DNA of 64,000 nt from Petaurus breviceps papuanus (taxonomy: Eukaryota; Chordata; Mammalia; Diprotodontia; Petauridae): assembly GCA_028583685.1 (NCBI GenBank), contig JAMXIF010000032.1, positions 6,439,977 through 6,503,976 of the forward strand, in the 5' to 3' direction. A model generated the notes under the pieces. That model made no database searches and was not told where the DNA came from. It worked only from the letters and a program-made list of their open reading frames with translations. The stretch's first letter is position 1. The number at the start of each line of letters is the position of its first letter. Of the stretch, positions 11,881-22,799 are shown one piece after another. The position numbers were made by a program, and so were the translations under genes.

Positions 11881-12225
11881 TCAGTTACCTGGAGGATAGT
11901 GGTGTCCTCGACATAACAGGGACAGAGTCATCATCAATCAGTCCTAGGGTACTCTCCAAACTCAGGTCCTGAGACAGGATGTAGGAAAACACAAAACACA
12001 AGACCACAAGTCCAGGCACATGGGGAAAATGACCCACTTAACCAGAATCCCCATAGTTACACTGTTTTGCCATGATGAAGCCTTATCTGATTCCCTTCTT
12101 TTTTTTTCCAAAATGATCAATTCTACCCACTCTAAAGGGGCTCGCTTAAGATCATCAGCCCAGAGTTCTGGGTTCCTACTGCTTTATGCACTTCCTACAG
12201 GTAACCTCAGAGTGAGAGAGTAGTT
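11881..12225. other. Unique sequence
   Basis: Nothing recognisable; a 67-codon frame at 12020-12223 has no known domain. Confidence 0.4.
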
Positions 12226-12457
12226 TGTTATTATTTAGTCATGTCTGACTTTTCATGACCCAATAGAGCATGCTGTCCATAGGGTTTTCTTGGCAAAGAT
12301 ACTGGAATGGTTTGCCATTTCCTTCTCCAGGGGATTAAAACAAACAGAGGTTAACTGACTTGCCCTAAATCAACATGGCTAGAGTCTCAGGCCAGATCAA
12401 AATTCAAGTTTCCTGACTCTAGACCCAACACTCTAGCCACTGAACCACCAAGCTCTG
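12226..12457 (-). mobile_element. SINE with RTE-like tail, antisense
   Basis: On plus it begins with the reversed tail (ttagtcatgtctgacttttc, ttttcttggcaaagatact, ggtttgccatttccttct) and ends with the head (ctctagccactgaaccacca). Confidence 0.85.
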
Positions 12458-12600
12458 TTTTAGGGAAACAAAGGTTAAGTGACTTGCCCAAAATTGCATA
12501 ACCAGTAAGTGTCTGAGGCCAGATTTGAACTCAGGAATTTCTGACTTTCTGAACTCAGGTCTTTCTGACTCCAGTATCAGAAAGACCTGAATTCAAGAGA
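12458..12600. repeat. SINE fragments in head-to-head arrangement with a hairpin
   Basis: A minus-strand SINE piece ('ggttaagtgacttgccc', 'gtgtctgaggccagattt') runs into two 'gaactcagg' blocks and then into an inverted piece. Positions 12551-12568 and 12577-12594 are inverted repeats of 18 bases with one mismatch and an 8-base loop. Confidence 0.7.
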
Positions 12601-12649
12601 TGAGTGGTTAATACCCTCTTTATTGCTTCCAGTAACAGTTGCTACCTTT

Positions 12650-12925
12650 CATAAAAATTATATTGTGTGCCAGGCACTGTGCTAAACACTTTACAAATAT
12701 TATTTTCTTTGATCATCACAATGCTGTGATATAGATGCTATTATTACTCCCATTTTATAGATAAGGAAACTGAGGCTAATAGGCTAAACTGAGGCTAATA
12801 GGCTAAGTGCCATGCCTAACTAAGGTCTCATAGCTCATAAATATCCAAGGCCTTATTTAAATTCAGGTCTTCCTGATTTCAGGCCTAGAATATCATCCAA
12901 GATCACTTGCTTTGCCTCCCCGATT
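12650..12925 (-). mobile_element. MIR SINE, antisense
   Basis: 'gtgccaggcactgtgctaaa', 'tttacaaatattattt', 'cattttatagataaggaaac', 'tcaggtcttcctgatttc' is the full antisense MIR order. Inside it a 19-base unit (12767-12785) is tandemly repeated at 12786-12804. Confidence 0.85.
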
Positions 12926-13429
12926 TAGTAAAACCTTCAACTAGATACTGGTTATTCTTTTCCTCCCTCTTACCTCTGCTTCAAAGCACTCTCCAAATAG
13001 ATGAATTTAATTAGACCTTGCCACAGTACCACTTTAAAAATGAAGTCTTCCCAGGCTAACTCATTCATTGGTGTGGTTGCTATGGACTCAATTCAATTAC
13101 CATGTTCAACATGTAAAATAAGAGAAAATAGATATCATTGCTTTCTTTTCTTTGAGGAAATTTGCATGCAGACCAGATCCAGGCTGATAAGGTCCACTTT
13201 ATTATTGAAGACATTAGAGCATAAACATTCCACAGATATAAGACAACCTGAACATCAGTGCCGCTGGTCCATTTTCTTGTATTGAAAAGCAATGTAATTG
13301 AGTATCATTTGGGAAGAGATGCAAAGGTGAGGAAATATTTTAAAAGAGGACCTGAACATAGTTCAACACATGAGCAGAGAGGAGGAAAAGGAAGAAGGTA
13401 GAAACAGGTGAGTAAAGCAAGCAATGATT
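12926..13429. other. Unique sequence
   Basis: No gene recognised. A 94-codon frame at 13001-13285 has no known domain. Confidence 0.4.
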
Positions 13430-13560
13430 CCTGCAGAATGTAAACACCTCAAGGGCAGCAACATTTACTTTTTGTCTTTGTTTCTCTAGAGTCTGGCACA
13501 GTGCTTTGCTTTCAATAGGCACTCAATTAATATCTGTTGAATTGAATTAAACTATTGGAT
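13430..13560 (+). mobile_element. L2 3' end
   Basis: 'tgtaaacacctcaagggcag', 'tctagagtctggcacagtgc', 'aataggcactcaattaatat', 'ctgttgaattga' is the sense L2 terminus in order. Confidence 0.8.
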
Positions 13561-14035
13561 AAATAATTCTTGTACTTTTTTCAGGTTTAATTCCAAGATT
13601 GAACTAGTTCCTTCCTGTATCTGCGCTTCCTGTTTTTGTCTTTTGGAATCCTCATTACTTTCACTTCCAGTCTGAGTCATACAAAGATATTTTTAAACCA
13701 TATACCTAAATCTGTTTTCAGAATATCCTGCTAAGTTTTTAATTAATACTATTTAAGATTAATTACAATAGTTAACATTTATGCAGAGTCTTGGAGCTTG
13801 GGAAGTTTGTAATTGTCTCTATTTGCCTGTGAAAGGTAGAGATCGAAATCAAAGGATGTATTTAAGGTGCGTCATATTTTTCACTTAAAAGATTATTAAA
13901 AACTGAAAAGCTAATTCTGTCCTCTGACCCACGTGTAATAGTAAATACATTTGATGGAGCTTTGGAGCCACAAAATGTCATAAATTTAAAGCAGTTTTTC
14001 TAGGGGTGGATGGCACATGTGAGAGGAGCTGTCCC
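13561..14035. other. Unique sequence
   Basis: AT-rich; no gene or repeat recognised. Confidence 0.4.
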
Positions 14036-14230
14036 TGGTGCTGCTTTTACTTTTTGCTTTACAAGCAGCATCTCATTTGAGTCTTATAACAGCCCCTTAA
14101 GGTAAGTGCTGCATATTATATAATAGATATTATATTATTTGTAAGAAATTATAACTTCCATTTTACAGATTAGGAAAAATGAGGTTTAGGGGAGATAATC
14201 ACATTGTGTGTCAGAGGCAGGGTTTGGATT
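14036..14230 (-). mobile_element. MIR SINE, antisense
   Basis: 'agcatctcatttgagtctta', 'taacagccccttaaggtaag' and 'ccattttacagattaggaaa' mark the antisense MIR 3' half; a TA-rich expansion separates them. Confidence 0.75.
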
Positions 14231-14487
14231 TTTTCAGTCCTTTTTCAGTTGTGTTAGACTCTTCATGATCTCATTTAGGGTTATCTTGGCAAAGATACTG
14301 CAGTCATTTGCCATTTCCTTCTCCAGTTCATTTTATAGATGAAGAAACTGAGGCAATTAGGGTTAAGTGATTTGCCCAGAGTCAAACAACTACTAAGTGT
14401 ATGAGGCCAGATTTGAACTCAAAAAAACGAGTCATTTTGAATCTAGGCCCAGCACTATCTGATGAGCTACTTAGTTGCATTTGAACT
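14231..14487 (-). mobile_element. SINE with RTE-like tail, antisense
   Basis: 'cagttgtgttagactcttca', 'ttatcttggcaaagatactg', 'tttgccatttccttctcc', 'gatgaagaaactgaggcaat', then 'agatttgaactc' and a head ending 'agctacttagttgca'. It is complete but diverged. Confidence 0.85.
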
Positions 14488-14584
14488 TAGTTGGATTTGA
14501 ACTTAGACTTTCCTTATTCTATCTCTTTTCCACTATTCCACTCTGTCTCTTTCTTTGGCAACTATTTTACTTATACAAGTGAAG

Positions 14585-14700
14585 AGTCTGATAAATGCTT
14601 ACTGAGGCAGAACTTTGTACTAGATATTGCTTAGGGAAACAAAAGAAATAACATTTTTCCTGACCTCCTACTTTATTGTAAGACATGGGGACAATGACAA
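14585..14700 (-). mobile_element. L2 fragment, antisense
   Basis: 'aaatgcttactgaggcagaa', 'ctttgtactagatattgc' and 'ctgacctcctactttattgt' fit a worn antisense L2 end. Confidence 0.4.
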
Positions 14701-15461
14701 AAAAGAAAGGGAAAAAACAGAGCAAACCCATCTTAGGGCCAATAACATGGCAGATGCACTCACTGCCTGGTGCCGAAAGCACTTCAGTCAGCTTATATTA
14801 CAATAATTGATCAAGTTTCTATAATAAACTGGTTGAATATACAGAGATAATGGCTACCTATAGTTCACCACATAATTGAGAGCCCCCAAAGCCAAATATG
14901 AGTAAATCTTTGGAGGATATTACTATAGTTCTTCAAACAAATCATTAAATGGGAAGTAAGCAAGGAGAGAAGGAAAAACTTGGAGCAATTTAAAGCACAT
15001 TTTGATACCTTTTCAAGAAATAGGTTTCAAGAAAGAGCTCAACAATTGATGCTCTCAAGGGGACATTGTCTTAGCATGTTATCATCCTTTATTCAAGAAA
15101 AATGAATTCTCTCCCTTAAATTAAAAACCGATGTGTACTTTCATACATTAAAATGTAATTTGGAGTGGGCACTGAATGAGCTCATGCATTTACTCATCAT
15201 TGACATTTATTAAGGGCTGTAGCCCTAGTCAGATATAAATATAGCAGCATGTTTAGCTTAAGAAATAACAGGAATGGTTAAAACTTAGGAAACTCTAAAT
15301 AAGGTGGAGCTTATTTTCTCAGAAGTACCCACATCAAGCCCAAGATCTTCTTTACTTCCCCTACCCCTCAACTCTTGACCCTTGACCCTCAGAGTTATAC
15401 ATTCAATAGAAGTAGTTGCCCTAAGCAACAATCTGTCCAACTTGGATAGAGAACCAGGTCA
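14701..15461. other. Unique sequence
   Basis: No gene or repeat recognised. Confidence 0.4.
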
Positions 15462-15650
15462 GGAGAATTAGGTACAAGTTTAAAATGCAACATAACTGTG
15501 ATTTTATGATCTTAAGGCAGGTCACTTAACTTCTCAGTGACTAAGACAACTCTCTTAGACTATAAATTACAAATCTGATGCTGATCGTCATTGGTAAAGG
15601 ATATTTTCTTATAAGAAGTTCCCTAATCCATTGAAGTTACAGGTTCAGTA
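15462..15650 (+). mobile_element. MIR/THER-like SINE with 'loose-end' tail
   Basis: 'ggcaggtcacttaacttctc', 'agactataaattacaaatct', 'attggtaaaggata', 'aagttccctaatcc' follow the order of a marsupial SINE also seen at 17580, 19376 and, reversed, at 35755 and 59575. Confidence 0.6.
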
Positions 15651-16044
15651 AAGGGAAAAATGGTTTCTGCAAGCCCATTCTCTATTTTGGCAGACTGTGG
15701 AGCTGCAGGTGGCAATAGGCATAGTTGAGAAAGTTACACTTGAAATATTCTGAAAATGTGAAAGATTTGATTTAATCCAATTTGGCTCTTTCTGAGTAAT
15801 AAAAATAAAACTGCCATTAAACAAAGTTATAGCCAAGAAAAAGATAGAAGCCAGCATTGTAAAAGTGAGCATCCTTTCCAGATGTCCTATGGAGTGATGA
15901 TAATCTTAGATTTCCAGATGTGTACATACTTTTCCCTGGGGAAGTCATGTTTCTTTGCTATCCATGAGACTCCTAGGCTAGTTTTTCTAGGATTAAAGGT
16001 CAGAATTGGATGGAATCTTAGAGGTTCGCTAGTATGATCTCTTG
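15651..16044. other. Unique sequence
   Basis: No gene or repeat recognised. Confidence 0.4.
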
Positions 16045-16275
16045 GCGTAACAGGTAAAAAGCACTAGGCCCTAGTCAGGAAGACCTGAGTTCAAATTCAT
16101 CTTCAGACACTAGCCCTATTAATTCTGACAAGTCTCTATCTCAGTTTTCTCAGCTCCAAAATGAGGAAAATAATTACATTTACCTCTTAGAGATTTTAGG
16201 AGCCCCAAATGAGAGAGTATTTGTAAAGAACTTAGCATAGTACATGGCACATAATAAATGTTTAGTAAATCACGT
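16045..16275 (+). mobile_element. MIR SINE, full length
   Basis: 'agtcaggaagacctgagttc', 'aaattcatcttcagacact', 'ctcagttttctcagctcc', 'aaaatgaggaaaataattac', 'catggcacataataaatgtt' span the element from its tRNA-like part to its 3' end. Confidence 0.85.
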
Positions 16276-17514
16276 TTCCTTTCTTCTACAGTTACATAAG
16301 AAGCCATCCTAGTCATAGGGAAAGCTAAGGATGACCTGTTCCAGTGCTAAAAACCTCTAATCATTACGTGTTTGGGTTTTTTTTAATGTCAGATCATGAC
16401 ATACCTCCCTTGACTTCCAATCATTTGTCCTAACAGATTAGTTTAAGTCAATGACAAATTTTAAACATTAAATGTTTGCAAGACATTATTGAAGACGCTT
16501 CTCACTTTTGTTCCTGATGCATGAGGATGTAAGTGGAGCACTCTGGATCGGTGTCCATTCCTAAAAAATAGGACTAGCTTATCTCCTCATCCATTCCTTT
16601 CTGAAGTCGCAAAGACAAAAAACTCTAAACAGTCCCTGCTTTTGAGGATATTACCTTCTATTTACAGTCTATATCGATACTTTGGAATAAGTAAAAATAA
16701 ATCATATCCCTTTTCCATGAACTAAGGCCTCTCTTAGCTGACAGCCCCCACATACCTAAAGGTAGCTAACATCTCTTTATGTGATCACTTCATTTTAGCT
16801 TTTGTGTATATCATCGTTCATCCCCAATTCAAACCATACACCTCAATGCTACAATGATCTCTAGGTCTGGAGAGGAATATTCTGAAAACAAGCATTTTTA
16901 GATGAAAAGAAATTATATCTTCAAACATACAATGATATTCGAGATCAATCAGTCAACAAGTATTTATTGATCAACCATTTAATGCTCAACAGAACTTCAC
17001 TAGGAAAGAAAGAAGGGCCCCCTGACACAGGTTCTGGAAAATGAATGCCTTGACTCTGAGTCAACTCTTCACCTTACTCAGCACACTTTGCAAAGTCAAT
17101 TATTTATGCATAACTGACAAACCATGGTTTGCATTCTTTGTGATATAGAAAGAAATAAACAAAGACATCTTTACAGAGGACTTTTAATTGATTCTACATT
17201 ATCTCCATATGGTAAACACATTCATTATGCCTTTCACTAAACTCCTCTAAAGGGAAGAATAACATTTTTTAAAAATTGATTTTCAGTTGTAGTCTGGTGG
17301 GAAATTTTTGAGGCAGTTGTTTTGAGAATTAAAAAGTTGACCATGAAAATGTATTATTGATTCTTTTCTGTTCATCTAGCTCATGCAGTATTAATTTAAA
17401 AACTCAGCAGTACTAACCTTTCACTTGATCATTCCAAGGAATTTTTTTGTCCATAGAGCAGCCAAATACCAGAGTTCTCTGATCATAACAGTGTGGAAGT
17501 TTTGGGAATACATA
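16276..17514. other. Mostly unique sequence with an L2 scrap
   Basis: Only about 16935-16985 ('caatcagtcaacaagtattt', 'attgatcaacc') resembles an antisense L2 end. The rest shows no gene or repeat. Confidence 0.4.
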
Positions 17515-17570
17515 TACACACACAGACACACATACAAGTGTGTGTCTGTGTGTGTATATGATTTGTATCT
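17515..17570. repeat. CA/TG-rich inverted microsatellite
   Basis: 'acacacacagacacacatac' is followed within a few bases by 'gtgtgtgtctgtgtgtgtat', so the two halves can pair as a hairpin. Confidence 0.7.
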
Positions 17571-17579
17571 ATATATGAG

Positions 17580-17790
17580 TGATGGTATGATATAATGGAT
17601 AGAGAAGTAACCTTAGTCAGGAAGACCTAGATTCAAATTCTGTCTGTAACATATCCTAGCTTGTGACTGGGCAAATCATTTAATTTCTTTTTGTCACAGT
17701 CAACTTCTTTAATACTAGAAACTTCAGCAAAGAAGCCTAAGTTGGTAGAGAAAATTCTTCAGAAGGATCTGTCTGTACAAGTAAACAAGG
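17580..17790 (+). mobile_element. MIR/THER-like SINE
   Basis: 'agtcaggaagacctagattc', 'aaattctgtctgtaac', 'tgactgggcaaatcatttaa', 'gttggtagagaaaattcttc' give the same order as the copy at 15462 but with a better kept head. Confidence 0.65.
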
Positions 17791-17993
17791 AAAGTATTAA
17801 GAACCTATTGTTTTTCAGTCACTTGGCTGCCTTACCAAAGAAATCACTGATCTTGTCAAGTTAAAATAGAAACACACACATATGTTTACACATACATTTG
17901 CATGTACATGTACACATATGTATATACAGGATAGAGAGTGCTTTTGGGATTTCCTTGGTATAAATAACTCTCAGGTAAGAAAAGTCCTTCTGT

Positions 17994-17994
<1 letters not shown>

Positions 17995-18029
<35 letters not shown>

Positions 18030-18048
18030 GTGTAGGTGTAGGTGTAGT
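17995..18048. repeat. (TG)n microsatellite with a (GGTGTA)n edge
   Basis: About 16 TG units pass into three 'ggtgta' hexamers, followed by a G-rich stretch. Confidence 0.95.
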
Positions 18049-18107
18049 TGGGGGATTGAGGGAGGGGATTCTCAACATATTATAGTCTTGGAGAGTTGTC
18101 TAGAATA

Positions 18108-18215
18108 GTGAGAGGTTTAGGAACTTCTCAAGAGTCACACAATCAATATATGTCAAAGGCCAGACTTTTCTGACTTCAAGGATGACTCTTTTTTCTCTGT
18201 GTCATGCTACCCTTT
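18108..18215 (-). mobile_element. MIR-type SINE fragment
   Basis: 'aggaacttctcaagagtcac', 'gtcaaaggccagactttt', 'ctgacttcaaggatgactct', 'gtcatgctaccctttg' mark the antisense head half. Confidence 0.6.
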
Positions 18216-19267
18216 GTGCCCAGGGAGAACCCACAATAAAACTAAAAAAGAGAGGAAGGTTTTTAAAAAAATATCAAAGATAAGAAAAGTCACGTATATG
18301 AAATTCAAAGGCAGCTAGCAGATACAAAGTGGAAGTGGAATCCATTTTGCTCAGTAATGCCTTGGAAACAGTGAAGGCAATGCTTGACTGCTGGTGAAGT
18401 GCTGGCAGATGTGGAGGCACACCCCTCCCAGCTGGGGCCCATAGCAGAATTGATGACACTCTCTGTTTGCTTAACAGCAATAAAATTCCTCAGTTTCTAT
18501 GATTTAGTCCCATCATTTAAAATTTGCAAAGATATTTTTTTTCTTTAATTGGATATGATTAAATGTCCCAGAAGGAGAAGAGTCTGTAAACAAGGATGAT
18601 ATTCTAGCCTGATCAAGCGAAAACCAACTCATATTCTCTCCTGAAGATAGTCTGACCCAGTACAAAGGGAAAGCTACCCTCTGGATAGAAGCTTGGGGAT
18701 GAGAGGCAGTTGAAATGCTAAAAAATAAATATGTAAATAAATACCCATTAAGGGTTCCATCTAATCAAGAATATGTAAATTTTGTGGTGTCTAATATATT
18801 TGACAAGTGAAATTAATTGTAATATGATTTGAAGACTATCTTCTGTAAAACCTAATTAATTCTAGACCCTCCTGAATCAAAACTTGTGATAATGGGGGTT
18901 GCACTGAAATGCACATTTCTACTATCTGTGAAAAAAGGTCTTATTAAGCAAATTAATGGTGTAAACAAGAAGGAGGAAAAATGTTAAAACTGCTTAAAGA
19001 AACAATTTCCAAGCACTTTGGAAGCACCATTGTCACGTTAATTCATTTGTTCACTCATTCATTTATTAATTCAACAAAAGGTTAGCTCTAGGAAAGGACC
19101 TTATCATCTAATCATACATACACATTTGATATCACATATTATTCTAACCACTTCATAAAAAGAGATCCCTTAAAAACCACTAGCAAGTACTTCCTCATTA
19201 CACTAATTCAGCTTATTATATGTACTTAAAAGTCATTAAAATGTCATTTCCTTTAAAAAATCTTTTT
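18216..19267. other. Unique sequence
   Basis: No gene or repeat recognised; a 68-codon minus-strand frame at 18274-18480 has no known domain. Confidence 0.4.
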
Positions 19268-19298
19268 CAGTCCAATCCAATCCAATCCAGTCCAGTTC
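19268..19298. repeat. (TCCAA)n short tandem repeat
   Basis: Four to five imperfect TCCAA/TCCAG units. Confidence 0.7.
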
Positions 19299-19309
19299 AA
19301 ACTAAACCA

Positions 19310-19670
19310 GTAAAATTCAATTGAAGAAACACTTATTTAGCTCCCAAATAAGTTAACAGCAATGAATAATGAATATAGGATTATTTTCAGAGAAAGGAAG
19401 GCCTAAATTCAATCTCACCTCTGACATATTCTGACTAAATGACACAATAGAAGTCTCCTAACCACTCAGTGACTCAAAAAAATTAACTAGACTAAATGCT
19501 AAAAACAGTTATTATCTGAGTCAGTTCTCCTTGGTTGTTCTCATTCTCCAATGAAGTCCCAGGTCTGGAAGGGAAAATAGTAAGGTCTCATGTAATGTGC
19601 TCAGTACTTAGGACATAAGGACAAAAAGAAAACAATCCCCATTTTCAAGGACCTTACAATCTACATCTCA
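19310..19670 (-). mobile_element. L2 3' end, antisense, split by a SINE
   Basis: The start ('ttgaagaaacacttatttag') and the resumed part ('gctcagtacttaggacataa', 'ttcaaggaccttacaatcta', 19595-19665) are both antisense L2. About 190 bp of SINE lie between. Confidence 0.6.
19376..19570 (+). mobile_element. MIR/THER-like SINE nested in L2
   Basis: 'ggcctaaattcaatctcacc', 'tctgacatattctgacta', 'ccactcagtgactc', 'agttctccttggttg', 'ccaatgaagtcccaggtctg'. The tail ('aatgaa(a/g)tcccaggtct') is typical of this SINE family. Confidence 0.6.
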
Positions 19671-20168
19671 TTTCAGAATTTTTAAAACATTCATACTTGA
19701 CTTCTCTCTGATTAGTCTGAATTTACTAAAATTTCAATATTTTTGACAACCCTTAATGAGTTTAACTTCCTTTACTTCAAACCTGAACAGGGGAAGATTG
19801 ACCTTGAACAAAATTAGGATTTGATATTTTGTTAAGTCATGAACAGTGTGATCCTCCCCCAACAGAGGGTACGATAAATACCATTGTCTGGGACTGCAGG
19901 GAGACTCTGATAAATTAGGTCTTTATCAAAAGTTATAATGTGGTAACAGACTTAGTGATTATTGTGTTCTGGTCTTTGTGTTTTGGCCTTGGAGCTTGGT
20001 AAGTGTTCTGTTCTATTGTTCAAACAGCAATTCCAATTAATCAATGGACCTTAGCTGGTTTACATCTACACTTCCTCTTAGGTTGCTGCTGACTTGGCAG
20101 AAATTCCCCCTTCAAAAGCACCTAGGTAGCAGGAACAAGATTAGTGGGAAAACACTTTCCTCTCCCCA
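19671..20168. other. Unclassified sequence
   Basis: A TATA-like 'acgataaatacc' near 19870 and TG/TT-rich sequence after it made me consider an LTR, but no paired ends could be found. Left unassigned. Confidence 0.35.
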
Positions 20169-20169
20169 G

Positions 20170-20295
20170 AGCTAGAAGAAACCATAGATTCTAGTACAAT
20201 CACCATATTTTATACATGAGGTAAATGAAGTCAGAGTGGTTAAGTGATTTACCTAAGGTTATATATAAGGTGGTGAATTAGCAAAGCAGGATCTC
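20170..20295 (-). mobile_element. MIR-type SINE, antisense
   Basis: 'accatagattctagtacaat', 'gaggtaaatgaagtcagagt', 'ggttaagtgatttacctaag' and 'aagcaggatctctgtctcc' follow the antisense order. Confidence 0.6.
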
Positions 20296-20349
20296 TGTCT
20301 CCATTTCTCTGTCTCTAACTCTGTGTTTGTCTTTTTTCTCTGTCTCTAT

Positions 20350-20351
<2 letters not shown>

Positions 20352-20416
<65 letters not shown>
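20352..20416. repeat. (TC)n microsatellite
   Basis: About 30 pure CT units inside a wider CT-rich stretch (20290-20416). Ser-Leu and Glu-Arg frames across it are artefacts. Confidence 0.97.
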
Positions 20417-20418
<2 letters not shown>

Positions 20419-20774
20419 TCATGTGCCCATGCACCATATGAGCCAAAAAACCGGGGATGGAGTGCTGGAAAGAAGATGGGCCTTTGAAGGCACAGGTTCA
20501 TTTGGAATGTTGACAGATACAAATTATTCATCAATGTCAGCATGACACACTGAAGTCTTTTCTGACTTACCATCAATTAAGTGTCATTGTGCATCTTCTC
20601 AATTGCCAAATGGTCATATGGTAGAATCATGAGGATCACATAAAAGATTTTGAATGGGTGATAACTTAGAGATTGTCTAGTAAAGGTAATTTAAATCAAA
20701 CTTCACTGACCCATAGTTTTCTGCTTCCCCAACCAGAAAGAAGGGGGAAAAGAAAAGATGTGGTATAAAAGAAT

Positions 20775-20982
20775 GTGAAATAGAGTATAGAGTGCAGGCT
20801 TTATAGACAAAAAGACCTGAGTTCAAATTTTACCTCAACTGCTGGTTGTGTAACACTGGGCAAGTTACTTTTAAAAATCCCTCTCTCTGTCTCAGTTTCC
20901 TCTTTTGTCAAGTAAAGGAATTGGACTCTATGACTTCTAAAGTTTTTTCCATTTTAGACATACAATCCTATGATTCCAAGTA
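20775..20982 (+). mobile_element. MIR/THER-type SINE
   Basis: 'aaagacctgagttcaaattt', 'cactgggcaagttac', 'gtctcagtttcctctttt', 'ggaattggactctatgactt', 'acaatcctatgattcc': head, core and gene-promoter-like tail are all present. Confidence 0.8.
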
Positions 20983-21012
20983 TTGATCAAGCATTGGAAA
21001 AAAGTGAGGTTA

Positions 21013-21015
<3 letters not shown>

Positions 21016-21067
<52 letters not shown>
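21016..21067. repeat. (TG)n microsatellite in a SINE tail
   Basis: About 25 TG units grown where the following minus-strand SINE should have its A-rich tail. Confidence 0.95.
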
Positions 21068-21070
<3 letters not shown>

Positions 21071-21190
21071 GGAGGGCAGTTGGGCTTAAGTGACTTGCCC
21101 AAGTTCACATGGCTAGAAAGTGTTAAGTGTATTTGAACTCAGGTCCTCCTGACTTCAGGGTTGGTGCTCTATTCACTGTGCAATCTTTTA
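21068..21190 (-). mobile_element. tRNA-derived marsupial SINE
   Basis: 'ttttggagggcagttgggct', 'taagtgacttgcccaag', 'tttgaactcaggtcctcctg', 'tgctctattcactgtgca'. A deletion of about 15 bp before 'tatttgaactc' is visible against the other copies. Confidence 0.85.
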
Positions 21191-21257
21191 CCTTTAACCA
21201 CCCCATTTAATTTTCTTAATGAGAAAAATATAATAATTGAGCAAATCATCATTCTAA

Positions 21258-21495
21258 GGAAAGCATTCTTCAAACTTTTTTTGTATCACAGACACTTCTG
21301 GAAGTATGGGAAAGCCTATGGACTCCTTCTCAGATAATTTCTTTAAATAAATAATGTGAAATACAAAGGATTAAAAGAGAAAACAAAAGCTAGTTAAAAT
21401 AAAAATGTGATTTTGGCCCCCATTGAAATTCACAGATTCCCTGAAATCTATCCAGAGACCTAGGGAATTCACATGCCCCAAGTTAAGAACCTGTA
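21258..21495. mobile_element. Probable non-autonomous hAT-like DNA transposon
   Basis: The left end 'attcttcaaactttttttgt' and the complement of the right end 'ggttcttaacttggggcatg' are loose inverted repeats, and 'gcctatggactccttctcag' with the 'cacagattccctg' block recalls MER-type hAT relics. No transposase sequence is present. Ends and family are uncertain. Confidence 0.4.
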
Positions 21496-21891
21496 ATCCA
21501 AGGGCTGGAAATGGGGATCCAGGAGTCAAGAAGTTTTTGAAGGTGAATATGTTGAAGGTGAACTTAACTCTCTCTGTAATTTAGGAGAATCCACATACAG
21601 TTACTTTCCTCATCAATTTCCCTAGGTGTAAAATCAAAATAGTAATTGACATTTTGAATCCTTCCATAGCCATGAATTCCAACTATACTTACAGTAATAT
21701 AACCATGCCTTTCTTCAGTAGTGGTGTAGTAACATGGGGTAGTGCACCCCTAAGTGTGCATATAGGGATCTTGTCATTTTATTAATCATGTTATTTGATT
21801 GAATAACTTTTGTTCCGAATTGATTGTCTATAGGTTGGGTGATAAAAGCAAATACATTGTTGGGGACTTGTGAGCTATGATTTTTGAGTGG
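21496..21891. other. Unique sequence
   Basis: No gene or repeat recognised. Confidence 0.35.
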
Positions 21892-22018
21892 ATGCTGTCC
21901 AACAGAATTCTCTGAAATAGCTTTTCTGGAGGGTTTCATATGGGAGTCAAGCTGCAAGTCATGTCATCATTTCCCCGATGCCATGGTCCTCTTCAAAAGC
22001 AAATGACAAACCTAACAA
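21892..22018 (+). repeat. Unnamed interspersed repeat, copy 2 of 3
   Basis: 'tgcaagtcatgtcatcattt', 'gatgccatggtcctcttc' and 'aagcaaatgacaaacctaac' match the 3' half of copies at 8560 and 62248. Confidence 0.6.
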
Positions 22019-22224
22019 TAACATATAGGAGTGAATGCCCTTTGTACTATAGACCTTATCAATCAAGAGCTCATTTTACATAACTAGCAAAAGCTGTAGG
22101 AATATGAAATGCTATATATATATACATATATGTATATATTAAAAAGCTACATAAATTTACATATTATATATAATACTTGGATACATGTCATTGCTTGCTC
22201 TAGAAGTACAATTCAAAATGGATA

Positions 22225-22585
22225 TTAAATTCATAGAATTGGACAGAACCTTATAATTCATCTAGCCAAAATCTTTTGTTTCTTATGTGGAAATAAGTTT
22301 AATATGACTGTACATGTATAGCCTATATCAGATCGCTTGCTGTCTTGAGGAAGAAAGAAGGGTGGGAGGGAAGAGGGGATGGAGGAAGGGAGAAAAAAAT
22401 TTGGAACTCAAAGTCTTATAAAAGTGAATATTGAAAACTATCTTTACATGTTATCAGAAAAAAATAAAACACTATTAAGTGGGAAAGAGACAGAGGCTCA
22501 TGGAGGTAATATAACTTATCTAAAGTTCAATACCAGGCCTATAATATAACTAAACTAGTGTCCAGGACTTCTGGCTACAGCTCTT
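22225..22585 (-). mobile_element. MIR-type SINE split by an L1 tail
   Basis: 'cagaaccttataattcatct' (22240-22260) and, beyond the L1, 'gacagaggctcatggaggta' and 'ttatctaaagttcaatacca' are adjoining parts of an antisense SINE. Confidence 0.6.
22278..22482 (+). mobile_element. L1 3' UTR end (5'-truncated insertion)
   Basis: 'atgtggaaataagtttaata', 'acatgtatagcctatatcag', 'cttgctgtcttgaggaagaa', 'tttggaactcaaagtctta' and 'aataaaacactattaagtg' are the last 200 bp of a marsupial L1. Confidence 0.85.
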
Positions 22586-22799
22586 TCAACTATTCCTGGT
22601 CATAAGCTAGGATGGCATTTCAGTAGGTTAAGCAGTCAAGTTCAACTTTCATTGGGTACTAATGCATTCTAATGACCTTAAGGGATAAAATTACCCATGT
22701 GTATTTGTAAACAAGTACTTGAGATTTTGGGTTAAATTGTTACCTATGTATTATCAAGATGCTTACTTAATAAACAGATTACCTAATTAATCCATAACT

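Noticed and set aside
19740-20050. A third possible LTR fossil
   Set aside because: A TATA-like motif alone; no defined ends, polyadenylation signal or flanking duplication.
20327-20576. Ser-Leu and Arg-Glu repeat proteins
   Set aside because: Produced by the (TC)n microsatellite.
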